Program-made: the position numbers and the translations under genes
In this document: piece by piece, positions 25,396-35,609 of the stretch
Position numbering within the stretch: the stretch's first letter is position 1
How the letters are laid out: the number at the start of each line of letters is the position of its first letter
Assembly: GCA_028583605.1 (NCBI GenBank)
Contig: CM053334.1
Location: forward strand, 22,371,726-22,435,725
Length of the DNA stretch: 64,000 bases
DNA from: Dastarcus helophoroides
Lineage: Eukaryota; Arthropoda; Insecta; Coleoptera; Bothrideridae
Direction of reading: 5' to 3'
Notes under the pieces: generated by a model
What the model saw: only the letters and a program-made list of their open reading frames with translations
What the model was told of the DNA's origin: nothing
Databases searched by the model: none

Positions 25396-26179
25396 GAACA
25401 TAAAGAAGTTGACATTTATAAAAAAAATTGCAGTCCAGAAAAAAATAAGAATTTTTCAAGAATAACCCCAAAGTTTTTAAAACTGTCTAAACTTCTAAAA
25501 AAAATTGAAATCTCCGAAGCTTAAATTTTCAAAAAATAAAAGAATTTTAAAAAGTATAGATTTTCAAAAAATCAATATCTTCAAAATTACAATTCTCCAA
25601 AGAATCGAAGTTTTTAAAAAGGCCAAAGTTTTAAGACAAATTTAAAATAAGAAAAAAATTTACATTTGGAAGAGGTAGAAATTTTTTCATAAATTCGAAA
25701 GTCGAAACTCAAAAATTTTAAAATTAATTCGAAATTCAAAAAAAGTGAAATTGTTTGAAGAAAGCCGAAATTTTCAGAAAAGTTTAAACCTTATAAAACA
25801 GTTTCTATTTTTATGACAAAATCGAAATTGAATTTTCGAAAAGTCAAATTATTTAAAAAAATAAAACGAAATTTTCGAAATTCTTCGAAGATGTCGAAAT
25901 TTTTATAAAAGGTCAAAATCGAAATGTTGAAAAGGAACACAAATTTTTGAGAAATTAAAATTTAATGAATGGTCGCAATTTTTAAATTCAATATTTCTGA
26001 AAAAAAGTGGATTTTTCTTAAATCGAAATTTTGAAATATTTCAATCATTTCAAAAATAATTCTAAATTCAAAAATGTACTTTTCAAAAGTCTTAATTTTT
26101 AGAAAGATTTGGAAACAAGTATTCTTTTTCACAAAAACTTGAAATTTTTTGAGAATCCTTACAAAATAAACAAAATTGT
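25396..26179 (+). repeat. Purine-rich degenerate repeat
   Basis: Variants of 'gaaattttcgaaa' and 'aaaagtcgaa'. No coding sequence could be supported. Confidence 0.6.
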
Positions 26180-26253
26180 GGTGGAACGGACTGGTCCTTG
26201 GTTATCTTTAACAATTGAAATACAAACCTTGTCCCCTGAATCCAAGAAAATTG
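26180..26253 (+). mobile_element. Foldback element, copy 6 (left arm only)
   Basis: 'ggtggaacggactggtcctt' through 'tgtcccctgaatccaaga' is present; nothing of the inner or right arm follows. Confidence 0.8.
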
Positions 26254-26689
26254 TGAGAAAAAGCCAGAATACGAGAAAAAGTCAGAATCCTGAAAAAGCA
26301 GAAATTTACCAACAAGTCAACATTTTGAAAAGCGTAAAATATTCATAAAAGTGAAATTGTTCAAAGAAAGTTGAAATTTTCAGAAAAGTTTTACCTTTTT
26401 AAGAAAACCGAAAAAAGTCGAAACAAAATGTTCGAAAAGTCGAATTATTTAAAAAAATGATACGAAATTTTCAAAAAAGTTATCGAAATCCTAAAAAAAG
26501 ATCGAAATTTTCAGAAAAGGACCAAATTTTGCGAAAAGTCGAAATATTGAAAAATAATTAAAATCTTTGAAAATATCAAATTTTGAAAAAGGGTCGAAAT
26601 TTTCGACTTCAACATTTTCGAAAATGTAAAATGTTTTTTAAAAATCGAAATCTTAAAGTAAGTTAATCATGGTAAAAATAATTCAAAAT
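26254..26689 (+). repeat. Purine-rich degenerate repeat
   Basis: Same degenerate purine-rich pattern. A fragment at 26,280-26,340 ('cagaaatttaccaacaagtc') resembles part of the ~270-bp unit to the right. Confidence 0.55.
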
Positions 26690-27500
26690 TCCAAAAGACA
26701 AAATTTTTCAAATAATAGTTGACATTTTTAGAAAGATTTGAAAACAGCTATTCATTTTGATGAAAAAATCAAATTTTTCAAGAAGTCGAGTCTTCAGAAA
26801 ATAAGTATAATTCTGCCAAAAAGCCAAAATTTGAAAAAAATTCCAAATCCTGAAAAAGTCAAAATTTACCAACAAGTCAACATTTAGAAAAACTCGAAAT
26901 ATTCAAGAACGCTCAAATTCAACATTTTTAAGTACTCAAAATTTCAAAAATAATTCAAAATTCCAAAAAACAAAATTTTTAAAAAATTAGTTGACATTTT
27001 TAGAAAGATTCGAAAACAACTGTCGATTTTGATAAGAAAATCAACTTTTCCAATAAGTCGAGTCATCAGAAAATAAGTATAATTCTGCTAAAAAGCCAAA
27101 ATTTAAAAAAAAGTCCAAATCCTGAAAAAGTCAAAATTTACCAAGTCAACATTTAGAAAAACTCGAAATATTCAAGAACGTTCAAATTGAAAATTTTCAA
27201 GTATTCAAAATTTCAAAAATTATTCAAAATTTCAAAAAACAAAATTTTTCAAAAATTAGTTGTCATTTTTAGAAAGATTTGAAAACAACTGTCGATATTG
27301 ATAAAAAAATGAATTTTTCCAAGAGGTCTAGTCTTCAGAAAATAGGTATAATTCTGCTAAAAAGCCAAAATTTAAAAAAAAGTCCAAATCCTGAAAAAGT
27401 CAAAATTTACCAACAAGGCAACATTTAGAAAAAACTCGAAATATTCAAAAACGTTCAAATTAAAAATTTTTAAGTAGTCAAAATTTCAAAACTAATTCAA
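26690..27500 (+). repeat. ~270-bp tandem repeat, three units
   Basis: The anchor 'cagaaaataagtataattc' (variants) occurs at about 26,794, 27,066 and 27,335, giving periods near 270 bp. Each unit also holds 'gacatttttagaaagatt', 'aaatcctgaaaaagtcaa' and 'aactcgaaatattcaa'. Confidence 0.85.
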
Positions 27501-27789
27501 AATTCAAAATAGGTGAAATTGTTCAAAGAAAATTTAAATTTTAAAAAGGGTCAAAATTTTTAAAGTTTTCATTTTTTCAAAAAATTGAAATAAAAGGGAA
27601 AAAGACGAATTATTTAAAAAACAATTTGAAATTTTCATAAAAGGTTACCCAAATTCTTCAAAAAAGGCGAAATTTTTAAAAAAGTTTAACATTTTAAGAA
27701 AATTCTGAATCTTAAAAAAACTCGAATTTTCGAAAAATCAAAATTTTGTAATAAATTCGAGAAAGGAAACATTTTCGAAAAAGTATATT
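27501..27789 (+). repeat. Purine-rich degenerate repeat
   Basis: Continuation of the degenerate A-rich pattern without a clear unit. Confidence 0.5.
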
Positions 27790-28290
27790 ATTTAGATTCT
27801 AGAGTTTGAGTCATCTCGCACAATTGAAAATCAGCAGATGATTGTTCTTGGGTGATGCCAGTGGCGTGTTCTCCATAAAGTTTCCTTTGCAAAATTTTCA
27901 GAATTTTTCACAACTTTCGAGTGTCGGTTTTATGGTCCAACCTTTTAGCTTTGATCGAAATTTTTTACCTAATTCCCTAAGCCGCCCTTTCAAAATTTCG
28001 ACCATAATCTAGAGCATTCGTTATTGCTTTAAGCTTCAGCACAAAAATTTCATTTTCTCTGAAATATTTGAGTGTTTTCCTCAAAATTTCGTTAATAACT
28101 TTGAAAGTTTTAAACTCCTAATTTTAATCCATTTCCCAGCTCTTATCCCAAAACACAATTTTTTTACGATTCTGTGTCAAATCTCGACGTAAAATTTCAA
28201 ATTTTAATCGATTTCTCAATCTGCTGAAATCTCTATATATAAAATTTTTGTTAAAAATTTTCCTTTTCTGATCAAAGTCTTGGCTTGCAA
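27790..28290 (+). repeat. Segment duplicated from/to 23,400-23,950 (copy B)
   Basis: Diverged second copy of the 23,400-23,950 segment in the same orientation; shared words are given for copy A. The + strand changes here from A-rich to T-rich. Confidence 0.65.
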
Positions 28291-29600
28291 TTTGTAGTTT
28301 TTGAACATTTTTGCTAAAAGTTCTATTTTAAATTTAATATTTTGACTTTCTTGAATAATAACTTAAATTCAATAATTTTTTAGACACTTCAGATTTTTTC
28401 TAAAAATTCCGAATTTTTGTTTCCAATTTTTATTAACTTTGCTCAAAAGTTGAATTAAAAACTTAAAATTTTAAACCTAATATCAAAATATTATCAGTTT
28501 TTTAGTATTTTTTTGGATTTGATTTTTTTACATAAATACAAGCTTTTCCAAAATTTTTACTATTTTTCAGAACTTCTTTTTTTGGTTTTTCTGAAATGCT
28601 GTTATTAATTTAAGTATCAGAACCCCAATTTTTTCACCAAAAAGTCTAAACTTATTCCTAATTCAATTTTTTCCATTTTGACTTTTTCTTGACATTTTGA
28701 ATTTGTATTCCGGAATAGTAGTTTTATCTTAAAACAAGTCATTTTATACATTTCGAGTACTATTCTGGAATTTCGATTTTATCATCAAAATTGGTCAAAA
28801 TTTTATTTGAAATTTTGAATCTCCGATTTTCGATTTTTTTTACAAAAGAGTGTGAATTTAAAAATTTTTTTTGATACTTTTGATAACGTATAACCCAGGT
28901 GCAAATTTGCAAGTTAGGAATGAAGCTAAAATTCTAAAATTAAAAAAACGAGCCTCTACTAACCTAAACGAAGCCTAACTGCTCTAATTATTTAAACGAA
29001 CGAAAACTAAAATGTTAAAAATGAAGGTTTGAATTTCTGATTTGAACTAGCAACTAAAAAAAATATTTGGTCCAGTTTGCACAGACGACTGACAGTGAGT
29101 GAAAATAATTCGAACTCAAACGACTGAAGTAAAAAAATGAACGACTTCTCACCACGTTAAAATAATTCGAATGATTTATGAATACTCGAAATATCGAAAC
29201 GTCTCGAAATATCGCCAATGATGCTATTAATCGAAAAATCAATTATTATTTTTCCATTCAATATTGCTCATCAAATCAGTGATTGTAAGAGATTTTTTTC
29301 TCTCTAAAAGAGACTAAACTTCAAACATTGAAAAGTTATTTTAAAATCTAAGGACAAACAATAAAAAAAGTTGGACAAACCTTTTATCCTCATAGCATAT
29401 TATTTTAGCTTAATGTAAAAAATTTGGACATTTTTATTCTTTCCACTTCTTTGCTCGTCTTTTTAACTGTTTGTTTCCACCGTCATTCTCTGTCATGCGG
29501 CAGATTTATGGATATTTTCATTGTTCATCTCTTCTTCCAAATCAATCAAATCCTCTTTATTTCCTATTTCAAATTGTTCTAGAGAACTTACCTTAGAAAT
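28291..29600. other. 5' flank of the modular gene; no gene recognised
   Basis: T-rich degenerate sequence to about 28,870, then mostly unique AT-rich sequence. Close to the gene, TCAGT at 29,276-29,280 fits the arthropod initiator consensus and is followed by GTAAGA. A pyrimidine-rich stretch ends in TTAG at about 29,593, seven bases before the ATG. A 5'-UTR intron is therefore possible, but neither site is strong evidence. The minus-strand frame 29,054-29,242 is not a recognisable gene. Confidence 0.3.
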
Positions 29601-30611
29601 ATGGGGAAATGTTGCATCGAGTCGAACCATTCGAATTCAACTACAGCCACGAAGTTGAATCCGAACAACGAACATCTGCCGAAGGCAGATAACGATGTAA
29701 ACCAGCAACTCTTCCTGGTCATCAACCGCAATGACCTAAGCGAAGACGATAAAATTGCCCAAATCCAAAACCTTCTCGGCAAAGGCGCCGACATCAACGC
29801 TCAAGAGAAAAACTCATCCGACACCATGTACCATTTAGCCATCACGAAGAAATACAAGAAGCTGTTCCGCTCTCTTTTCCACGCCAAAGCCAAATTAAGC
29901 ATTGCTAATGGATCGTATGAAACTGCAGGGGATTTGTTGACGTTGCCTGAAAATAAGGTGATGCAACAAATTCATGATGATTTACGGATGGATATCTACG
30001 ATGGAATTATACCTATTAAGAGTAGGGGACGGAATGTTCCCGATGACGTACCGTATAGATTTCTGGATCCAGCACTGAAAAAGGTAGTGGAATTGGAGAA
30101 GATTATAAGCAAGCCCTCCAAAGCTGTGGATAATTTGGATTTGGTGATGTTCAGTTTAAAGGTGGCTATGATTCTCGCCTACCGAGCTGCGATAAATGAT
30201 CTTAATTTTCGAATATCCATAAAGAAGGAATCTCTGGACAATTTAGAAGACATTAAATTTGCTTCCAATGAACGCGGCCAGAAAGGCGAAAGAGAGTATG
30301 ACATTTACTATGAGCCGGAACGAATCGAAAAAAATTACGCTATCGGATCTGATCAGTACGGATATGAAATCGAAAATTTAGTTTACTGCGTTATTTTGAA
30401 TATTATCCAAAGTGTTCGTAGGATTATCAGCTCCGATTCAAGCCACATTGTTGTGACAAATGTTGATTTTGGTGACTTAGGTCATGGAGTGAAGGTTGAG
30501 GATGTAACTGGGTATAATTCGGTCGATTTGGAAAAAGGTAGATTGAGACTGGTCAAATTGAGTGTTGATAAATATCATCAGTTGTATGCTCACTTGAAAG
30601 CAAAATACTAG
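29601..30611 (+). CDS. Modular gene part 1: N-terminus with ankyrin-like repeats
   Basis: 336 codons from the first ATG in a good frame; no upstream in-frame start was seen. There is no signal peptide. Residues about 48-115 read as one or two degenerate ankyrin repeats (I-Q-N-L-L-G-K-G-A-D-I-N-A-Q, then Y-H-L-A-I-T-K-K-Y). The rest is predicted alpha-helical and charged, without a family I can name. The N-terminus M-G-K-C-C is only weakly like a lipidation signal. The frame ends in TAG 30,609-30,611, but coding-like sequence continues at once in another frame, so this stop is probably not the natural end. Confidence 0.75.
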   Translation: MGKCCIESNHSNSTTATKLNPNNEHLPKADNDVNQQLFLVINRNDLSEDDKIAQIQNLLGKGADINAQEKNSSDTMYHLAITKKYKKLFRSLFHAKAKLSIANGSYETAGDLLTLPENKVMQQIHDDLRMDIYDGIIPIKSRGRNVPDDVPYRFLDPALKKVVELEKIISKPSKAVDNLDLVMFSLKVAMILAYRAAINDLNFRISIKKESLDNLEDIKFASNERGQKGEREYDIYYEPERIEKNYAIGSDQYGYEIENLVYCVILNIIQSVRRIISSDSSHIVVTNVDFGDLGHGVKVEDVTGYNSVDLEKGRLRLVKLSVDKYHQLYAHLKAKY

Positions 30612-30612
30612 A

Positions 30613-30941
30613 GAGAAGCTCCTGGCTAGAATATTGCTCAAATCTGATAAAATGGATTTGACTCATCAACTTGTAAGTATGTATCACCTTACCCTCAGCA
30701 AACACGTTATTGATATAGACAGTAAGAAGTTTAAACCAAACTTTATAAATAACCAAAACTTGGAAAAGCACGTTCGAGAATTTAGGAGATGTTTTAAAAG
30801 ACTGAATTTTTGAAGCTAAAAGATGTTAAACCGCAAGATAAGGAGAACTTTCTTCAAAGACGAGATATCAAGAATGGATTTGAAGCTGATCGCCTGGCTT
30901 CGGAAAACTCTTCGAGTTGAAAGCAGACACTAAATTGAAAG
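30613..30941 (+). pseudogene. Modular gene part 2: coding-like sequence in three frames
   Basis: Immediately after the TAG, frame 30,613-30,813 is open for 66 codons (K/R- and L-rich, helical). It is followed by frame 30,810-30,920 (36 codons), then a short piece beginning at 30,914, before the next long frame starts at 30,942. Nearly every base is covered by one of the three frames, so single-base indels explain it better than introns. A GTAAGT at 30,673-30,678 lies inside the open stretch and was not accepted as a donor. Confidence 0.6.
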
Positions 30942-31916
30942 ATGTTAGGCGGCTTAGTTCAGCAAGTGGTGTCATCTATTAAAGCTGGTGAAGCTACTAA
31001 AATCGTACGTTTAAGTAATAGTGACGAATTGAAAAAGTTAGCTGGTCACCTAATCGTTCGAAAAGATGACGGTAAACTTGGGTTTAGTTACAAACTTTTT
31101 GAAAAATATTCCGTTCTTCCGAAGGACGTAGTTAAGATGAGGAAGCTGCTTGAAAGGGAGATAAACTTCCACAACATAGACTTACGCTCTTTGCAGGATT
31201 ACGTTATTGAAATTGAAGGCGCCTATGAGACTTGCGAAGATGGTCAAGTCTATGATACGAAACCAACATTTGACCTCTCATTTACATGGCTTGACACTAC
31301 AGATACTGAAATCGAGCAATTTTTTCAACATCTAACGTTTTCAGTTAATTTTCCCACTGGTGACGAACTTGATGAAACTTTGAATAAAATTGCTGGAAAA
31401 TCAATGAAGATTACTTCGCTGGATAGAACTCATTTTGGAAGCGGATTTGAATCTGATCTACTGCAATGGATATTTAATCAAGATGCTACTAATTATAAGT
31501 CTGGTGATAACCTCAAGAAATGGATTGTTTCATTAGATAACAAAATTGAGGAGTTGGGTATTGAAGGGTTCAGGTATTCGTATCCGGAAAAGTTATCGAA
31601 AATTGGTATGCGATTTGAGAAGTCGAACGCTGATATTACAAAATTTATCTTAGGGCAAATGCAGAAGAGAATTCTTTTTGCAAATACCAACAATCGTCTG
31701 ATGGGTTCATCTATGGCGCTCCAAGGGGTCAACGATGTCCGAAGCATGAATATACTACGCGGATTAAACAACGTGATCTTCGTTCGCGAACATTCCTTGC
31801 TATCTAAGAAAGAAAAGGTACTGGACGTATTCTCAACAAGTCCGGACATAAATGTCCTAATTATTGAAGGTGCCACAATGGAGAAAAATTCCCCAGCCGA
31901 ACTATCTCTAACCTGA
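30942..31916 (+). CDS. Modular gene part 3: linker region before the NTPase
   Basis: 324 codons, soluble, no transmembrane segment. The ATG at 30,942 is probably internal: coding-like sequence comes in from upstream in a different frame. No named domain was recognised. In related arthropod NACHT-ankyrin proteins a long uncharacterised alpha/beta region also precedes the NTPase. The frame ends at TGA 31,914-31,916, and coding continues from about 31,912 in the next frame. Confidence 0.7.
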   Translation: MLGGLVQQVVSSIKAGEATKIVRLSNSDELKKLAGHLIVRKDDGKLGFSYKLFEKYSVLPKDVVKMRKLLEREINFHNIDLRSLQDYVIEIEGAYETCEDGQVYDTKPTFDLSFTWLDTTDTEIEQFFQHLTFSVNFPTGDELDETLNKIAGKSMKITSLDRTHFGSGFESDLLQWIFNQDATNYKSGDNLKKWIVSLDNKIEELGIEGFRYSYPEKLSKIGMRFEKSNADITKFILGQMQKRILFANTNNRLMGSSMALQGVNDVRSMNILRGLNNVIFVREHSLLSKKEKVLDVFSTSPDINVLIIEGATMEKNSPAELSLT

Positions 31917-32322
31917 AGATATTGTTAAAATCGTAAAAGGCAACCCCAAAAAGAGAGTGCTGGTTATCGGTGAAGACAGCGCCAACCTTCCAGATTACCT
32001 CAAAAGTAAAGCAGGCGATCTCTTCAGCAAAGTAAAGGTGGAGCTGAAGCTCAATCAGCTGTCTGCTCAATCCAAGAATCGACTCGACAACATCGAAGTC
32101 ATCTTCCAAGGCCATAGAATTCGAGCTAAAGAAGTGTTTGCTCAAGGCGAACCCAGCCCAGCAAATTTACGCAGAATAGTCTACGGTGGTGCCATCATTG
32201 GCCAGCATGTATCCGAAAGTCATAATTTCTTGATGCCTCTGTCGGTATCCCGCCACATAGAACTAAAAGGGGACATTCTCAAAGCCAACAAAAACGAAAG
32301 GGACACATTTCGCTCTGACTGA
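31912..32322 (+). CDS. Modular gene part 4: region preceding NACHT
   Basis: About 130 codons open from the frame change near 31,912. The segment V-L-V-I-G-E-D (31,960-31,980) looks like a buried beta strand. It ends in a TGA (32,320-32,322), while the adjacent frame is coding-like from about 32,300, so the frame shifts again near a GGG run at 32,299-32,301. Confidence 0.65.
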   Translation, partial: PEDIVKIVKGNPKKRVLVIGEDSANLPDYLKSKAGDLFSKVKVELKLNQLSAQSKNRLDNIEVIFQGHRIRAKEVFAQGEPSPANLRRIVYGGAIIGQHVSESHNFLMPLSVSRHIELKGDILKANKNERDTFRSD

Positions 32323-32794
32323 AGTCGATAAGAAATTCCTGCAAAAGCAGCTGGGCGCCAAAGTGAAAGTAAACTACTTCGACGAGATGAACCAAAGAAA
32401 TGGAGCCAGATACGTCATCTTGGATTCACAACATGGACTATCGCAATTCGCTCAGCTTGAGAAGATTTTTGATCATTCGAGGAATAATTTGCACTGGCTC
32501 TCTTACGACAACTCAAAACAACGTTTCACCTGGATAAGGAGCGTAGGGGACGTCAAAGGGATTTCGAATTACGCTACAGACGCGAACCCAATCTTCCAAA
32601 GTTTCATACCGGAAGGAGATCTGTTGGAGGCGTCATCTAGTAAGGAGCGTGGGGTATCAGTTATCGAGGGGGAATCCGGTGCTGGTAAAAGCGCCATGTT
32701 GGGGAGATTGGCCGTCAAAGTTAAGAAACAAAAACTCTCGCACTGGGTTCTCAAAGTTAATTTAAACGACTGCTTTCCGGCGTTGAACGACTGA
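32300..32794 (+). CDS. Modular gene part 5: P-loop (Walker A) of NACHT-type NTPase
   Basis: The frame is coding-like from about 32,300 (first ATG 32,363). The motif G-E-S-G-A-G-K-S (32,669-32,692) is a perfect P-loop GxxGxGKS, preceded by a hydrophobic strand V-S-V-I-E and followed by a helix, as in NACHT/STAND NTPases. The frame stops at TGA 32,792-32,794. Two short frame changes (about 32,791 and 32,832) separate it from the part with Walker B. Confidence 0.8.
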   Translation, partial: GTHFALTEVDKKFLQKQLGAKVKVNYFDEMNQRNGARYVILDSQHGLSQFAQLEKIFDHSRNNLHWLSYDNSKQRFTWIRSVGDVKGISNYATDANPIFQSFIPEGDLLEASSSKERGVSVIEGESGAGKSAMLGRLAVKVKKQKLSHWVLKVNLNDCFPALND

Positions 32795-32832
32795 AATTCA
32801 ATTTCGGCGCACTCGAGGTAAATCGAGCTTCA

Positions 32833-34208
32833 ACCCGAACGATCGCAACGAAGTCATTAACTTCGTCACTAGCGGATTGCTGAGGAAGAACGAGCGCCCC
32901 ATGAGCAGACTCGATGGCGAACTACTAAGAGGGTGGATCACCAGCGGTCACTTCTCGATTGTGGTTGATGGTTATGGTACTTTGAATGGTGAAAGCAGGA
33001 GCATTGTTCACGACGTTTTACCTACTTTTAAGGGGTATCAACCTCAGTATCTCATAGTAACTGCGACGCCCAATGTTGGGAATGCGCTCAAGAGAGCTCT
33101 AGGCGTTGGTTCTTATAGAGTGGATCCGTTATCAGAATCAAAACAGATTGATCTCATGGCGGAATACTGGTCGAAGAATTCGCACGTTTCCGGTGAAACT
33201 GACTTCAAAGGGGCAGCTAAGAATCTTCTCGGAGGTTTACGCACAGCGCTTCGCGATCCTAGGGGTACCGAGCGCCCTGTTATTATTGAAATTGCGGCGA
33301 GTGCTTACGCCAATAACATTAAACAGATCAACAGCGGAAAATTCGGGGATTTACCTCCGATGAATAAGTTCGATTTGTTCAACAAATACTTAACGCAAGA
33401 GTTTCGTAATTATTACATCGGTAAGGGTTACGATGCTAATTCGCTAGCGCAAATGAATCAGTTGGAGGTCAATAGGAAAGCGTTGCAGAAAGATTACGGA
33501 CAACTAGCGTTGTACTATTTTAATGATCCGGATAATCTTCGAAGCTTTTTCCCTGATCAAGCTGAAGCTTTACCAACTTTTGTCAAACAAGTTAAGAATC
33601 GGTTCAAAGAATTAGATCTGATACCAAAAATTGTGAACGAAAAAGCTAATTTCGTTTCACACGCAATGGGCGACTACTTCCACACCCAGTATATTGCCCA
33701 CGAAATAAACGAAGGACATTCTAATCCTAAATTTATAAGATACGTTTTTGAGAATGTTCTACTTCAACCCTATCATGCCGGAACTAGATCTTTCCTCAAC
33801 GGTTATCTTCGCGAAATTGAAATAGAAAAATTCAAACTCCTGGAACGATACGGAGCCGAACTAAACACCATTTGGACAACTGACAAAAACAAGTTGGAAA
33901 TTGATGGCAAAAACATCATCCGCGTAGCACTTGATGAGGATCACTCCAACATCATCAACTTCCTTATCAGATGCGGACGAAAATACCCAAAAATGCTTAC
34001 ATCTCTGACCAAAGAAGGGAAAACCCCGAATGGAGCAACCCCACTTCATTTGGCAGCCAAAAATCTGGATTCCAGAACCTTAAAAGTCCTAATCAACGAA
34101 TTCCACAGCATCGAAGGCTTCGACGCCAACTTCAGAACCCCACTCCACTATGGCGTAGAAGGCGGAAACCCGGAAAACAGTCAAGATTCTTCTAGAAGCT
34201 GGTTCTAA
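32833..34208 (+). CDS. Modular gene part 6: NACHT Walker B, sensor region and first ankyrin repeats
   Basis: Open from about 32,833 to TGA/TAA 34,206-34,208. A hydrophobic strand plus acidic residue, I-V-V-D-G-Y-G (32,958-32,978), is in the Walker B position. NACHT proteins usually have a D-G-x-D-E pattern, and here the second acidic positions are G and L/N. L-I-V-T-A-T-P (33,051-33,071) fits the sensor-1 strand that in NACHT proteins reads like LLTSRP. A helical region follows, then ankyrin repeats from about 33,890, including N-G-A-T-P-L-H-L-A-A-K near 34,030 and R-T-P-L-H-Y-G near 34,135. The frame breaks near 34,175, inside an ankyrin repeat. Confidence 0.8.
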
Positions 34209-34605
34209 CATGCACGCCGTAGACCGAGAAAATATTAGCCCTCTTCAAGACGCTATCATCAAGGGCTAAAGTCGATATAATCTCAGAGTTTACGCGTCGC
34301 TCAGACTTGGAAGCTCCAAGACGACAACTCTCTCCACTTGGCGGCCAAGTACGGTCATTATAAGGTTGTCAAGTATCTAGTCGAAAACGACTTGAGTGAC
34401 ATAACCGAAAAAAGATGTAACCGGTAAAACGGCCATTGATTACGCTCAAGAAAACAATCACGGCGAGGTGGTAACCTACTTGAAAAACGAGTCGATTTTA
34501 GAGCGCTGCTTCAAGGGTTCGGCCGCCTGTCTCATACAAAAACGCGACATAGACTGACGTAGCAGTTCGCCCCGAATCCAACTATCGAAAACATCCGTAT
34601 CCGAA
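34176..34605 (+). pseudogene. Modular gene part 7: ankyrin repeats scattered over several frames
   Basis: Ankyrin helices are recognisable in short pieces: V-K-I-L-L-E-A-G (34,180 on), S-L-H-L-A-A-K-Y-G-H (34,329 on), G-K-T-A-I-D-Y-A (34,423 on). Each piece is in a different frame from its neighbour, and a TGA at 34,555-34,557 ends the third. At least five frame changes fall in 430 bp, the worst-damaged part of the gene. Confidence 0.7.
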
Positions 34606-35019
34606 GATCAAAAATTCTGGCCCAAATACTACGAACTTGAACAAGGCGAGAAGAGGAACCAATTCATGCAGCTGATGTCTGAAGTAGTGTCCAACAGAAA
34701 TTGGCCTGAGGTTCTCCACGGTAGAGACAAAAAAGCCGTCTTTGACAAAATTAGACGTTTTAAGCAGTATAAAGCGTTGAAGCAGTCCGATGCTGCGCCA
34801 TCGAAGAAAATCAATTTGGCCGGCTACAGCATCCTTCACGGCTTGGCCGAATTCGATCAACTTCAAGATATACCCGAATCGATGTCGCACTTGGTAAATG
34901 CCAGAGACATATACGGGAACACCCCCTTGCATTACGCGGCCGATTCCGGTAACGAAAAAGCAATCGACGTTCTAATCAGGAACGGTGCCAAAGCGACCGA
35001 TGCTGAATCTCTTCCATGA
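34606..35019 (+). CDS. Modular gene part 8: ankyrin repeats
   Basis: Open from about 34,558 in the frame whose first ATG is 34,666. It contains a helical linker, then G-N-T-P-L-H-Y-A-A-D-S-G-N (34,918 on) and V-L-I-R-N-G-A-K, a textbook ankyrin repeat. The TGA at 35,017-35,019 is bypassed by a frame change near a TCTTCC stretch at about 35,010. Confidence 0.8.
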   Translation, partial: DQKFWPKYYELEQGEKRNQFMQLMSEVVSNRNWPEVLHGRDKKAVFDKIRRFKQYKALKQSDAAPSKKINLAGYSILHGLAEFDQLQDIPESMSHLVNARDIYGNTPLHYAADSGNEKAIDVLIRNGAKATDAESLP

Positions 35020-35609
35020 ATCCGCGCTTGCATTTCGCCGCCAAAGGTAACAATCCCAACATAGTGATTGATTTGTTGGCGGTTGGCGGCGATAAGTTCC
35101 AAGAGAGTAACTTTGGAGATACTCCGGTGCAGATAGCGGCCAAAACTGGCGATATAAAAGTATTGAGGACGCTCGCCCATAACGACGAGAGGGTAGAAGG
35201 TTGGATGATCTCTGGTCATATCGCGGCTTCGGGCAACATGGAAAAATTGAGGTTTTTGGAGACTAAATACAAAATTACTACGAGGGACACGTATATGATG
35301 GATCAAGCGGCACAGTATGGTCACTCCCAAATGGTTAGTTACTTGATATCAAAAAAGGTTCCCATCAATCACAACATGTATTATGCGGCTGCTAGATCTG
35401 GCAACTTGGACACTTTGAAAAAGTTGGGTTTTCCTCGTTCGCCTAAAGATCTCAATTGGGTCGTCTTATTAAGGGATGGTACAACTAGTGGAAATTTGGA
35501 CTTGGTTAAATCAATAGCAAATACTCCGGAAGGGAAAACTGCTATTAAGAAGACTTATTATCCTAATCGTAACTTAGTCTACAGCGCCTTGGAATCTGGA
35601 CAGTTAAAG
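35016..35609 (+). CDS. Modular gene part 9: ankyrin repeats, 5' exon of the intron
   Basis: 198 codons. About five ankyrin-type repeats are visible: R-L-H-F-A-A-K-G-N, D-T-P-V-Q-I-A-A-K-T-G, G-H-I-A-A-S-G-N, M-Y-Y-A-A-A-R-S-G-N and a last one cut by the splice site. The exon ends in phase 0 at 35,609, followed by GTAAGG. Reading past the splice site meets a stop within about eight codons. Confidence 0.85.

Noticed and set aside
29601..29618. M-G-K-C-C as an N-myristoylation/palmitoylation signal
   Set aside because: Lys at position 3 and Ile at position 6 do not fit the usual myristoylation pattern.
30673..30678. GTAAGT as a possible intron donor
   Set aside because: The frame through it remains coding-like for about 45 further codons, and no acceptor gives a plausible intron.
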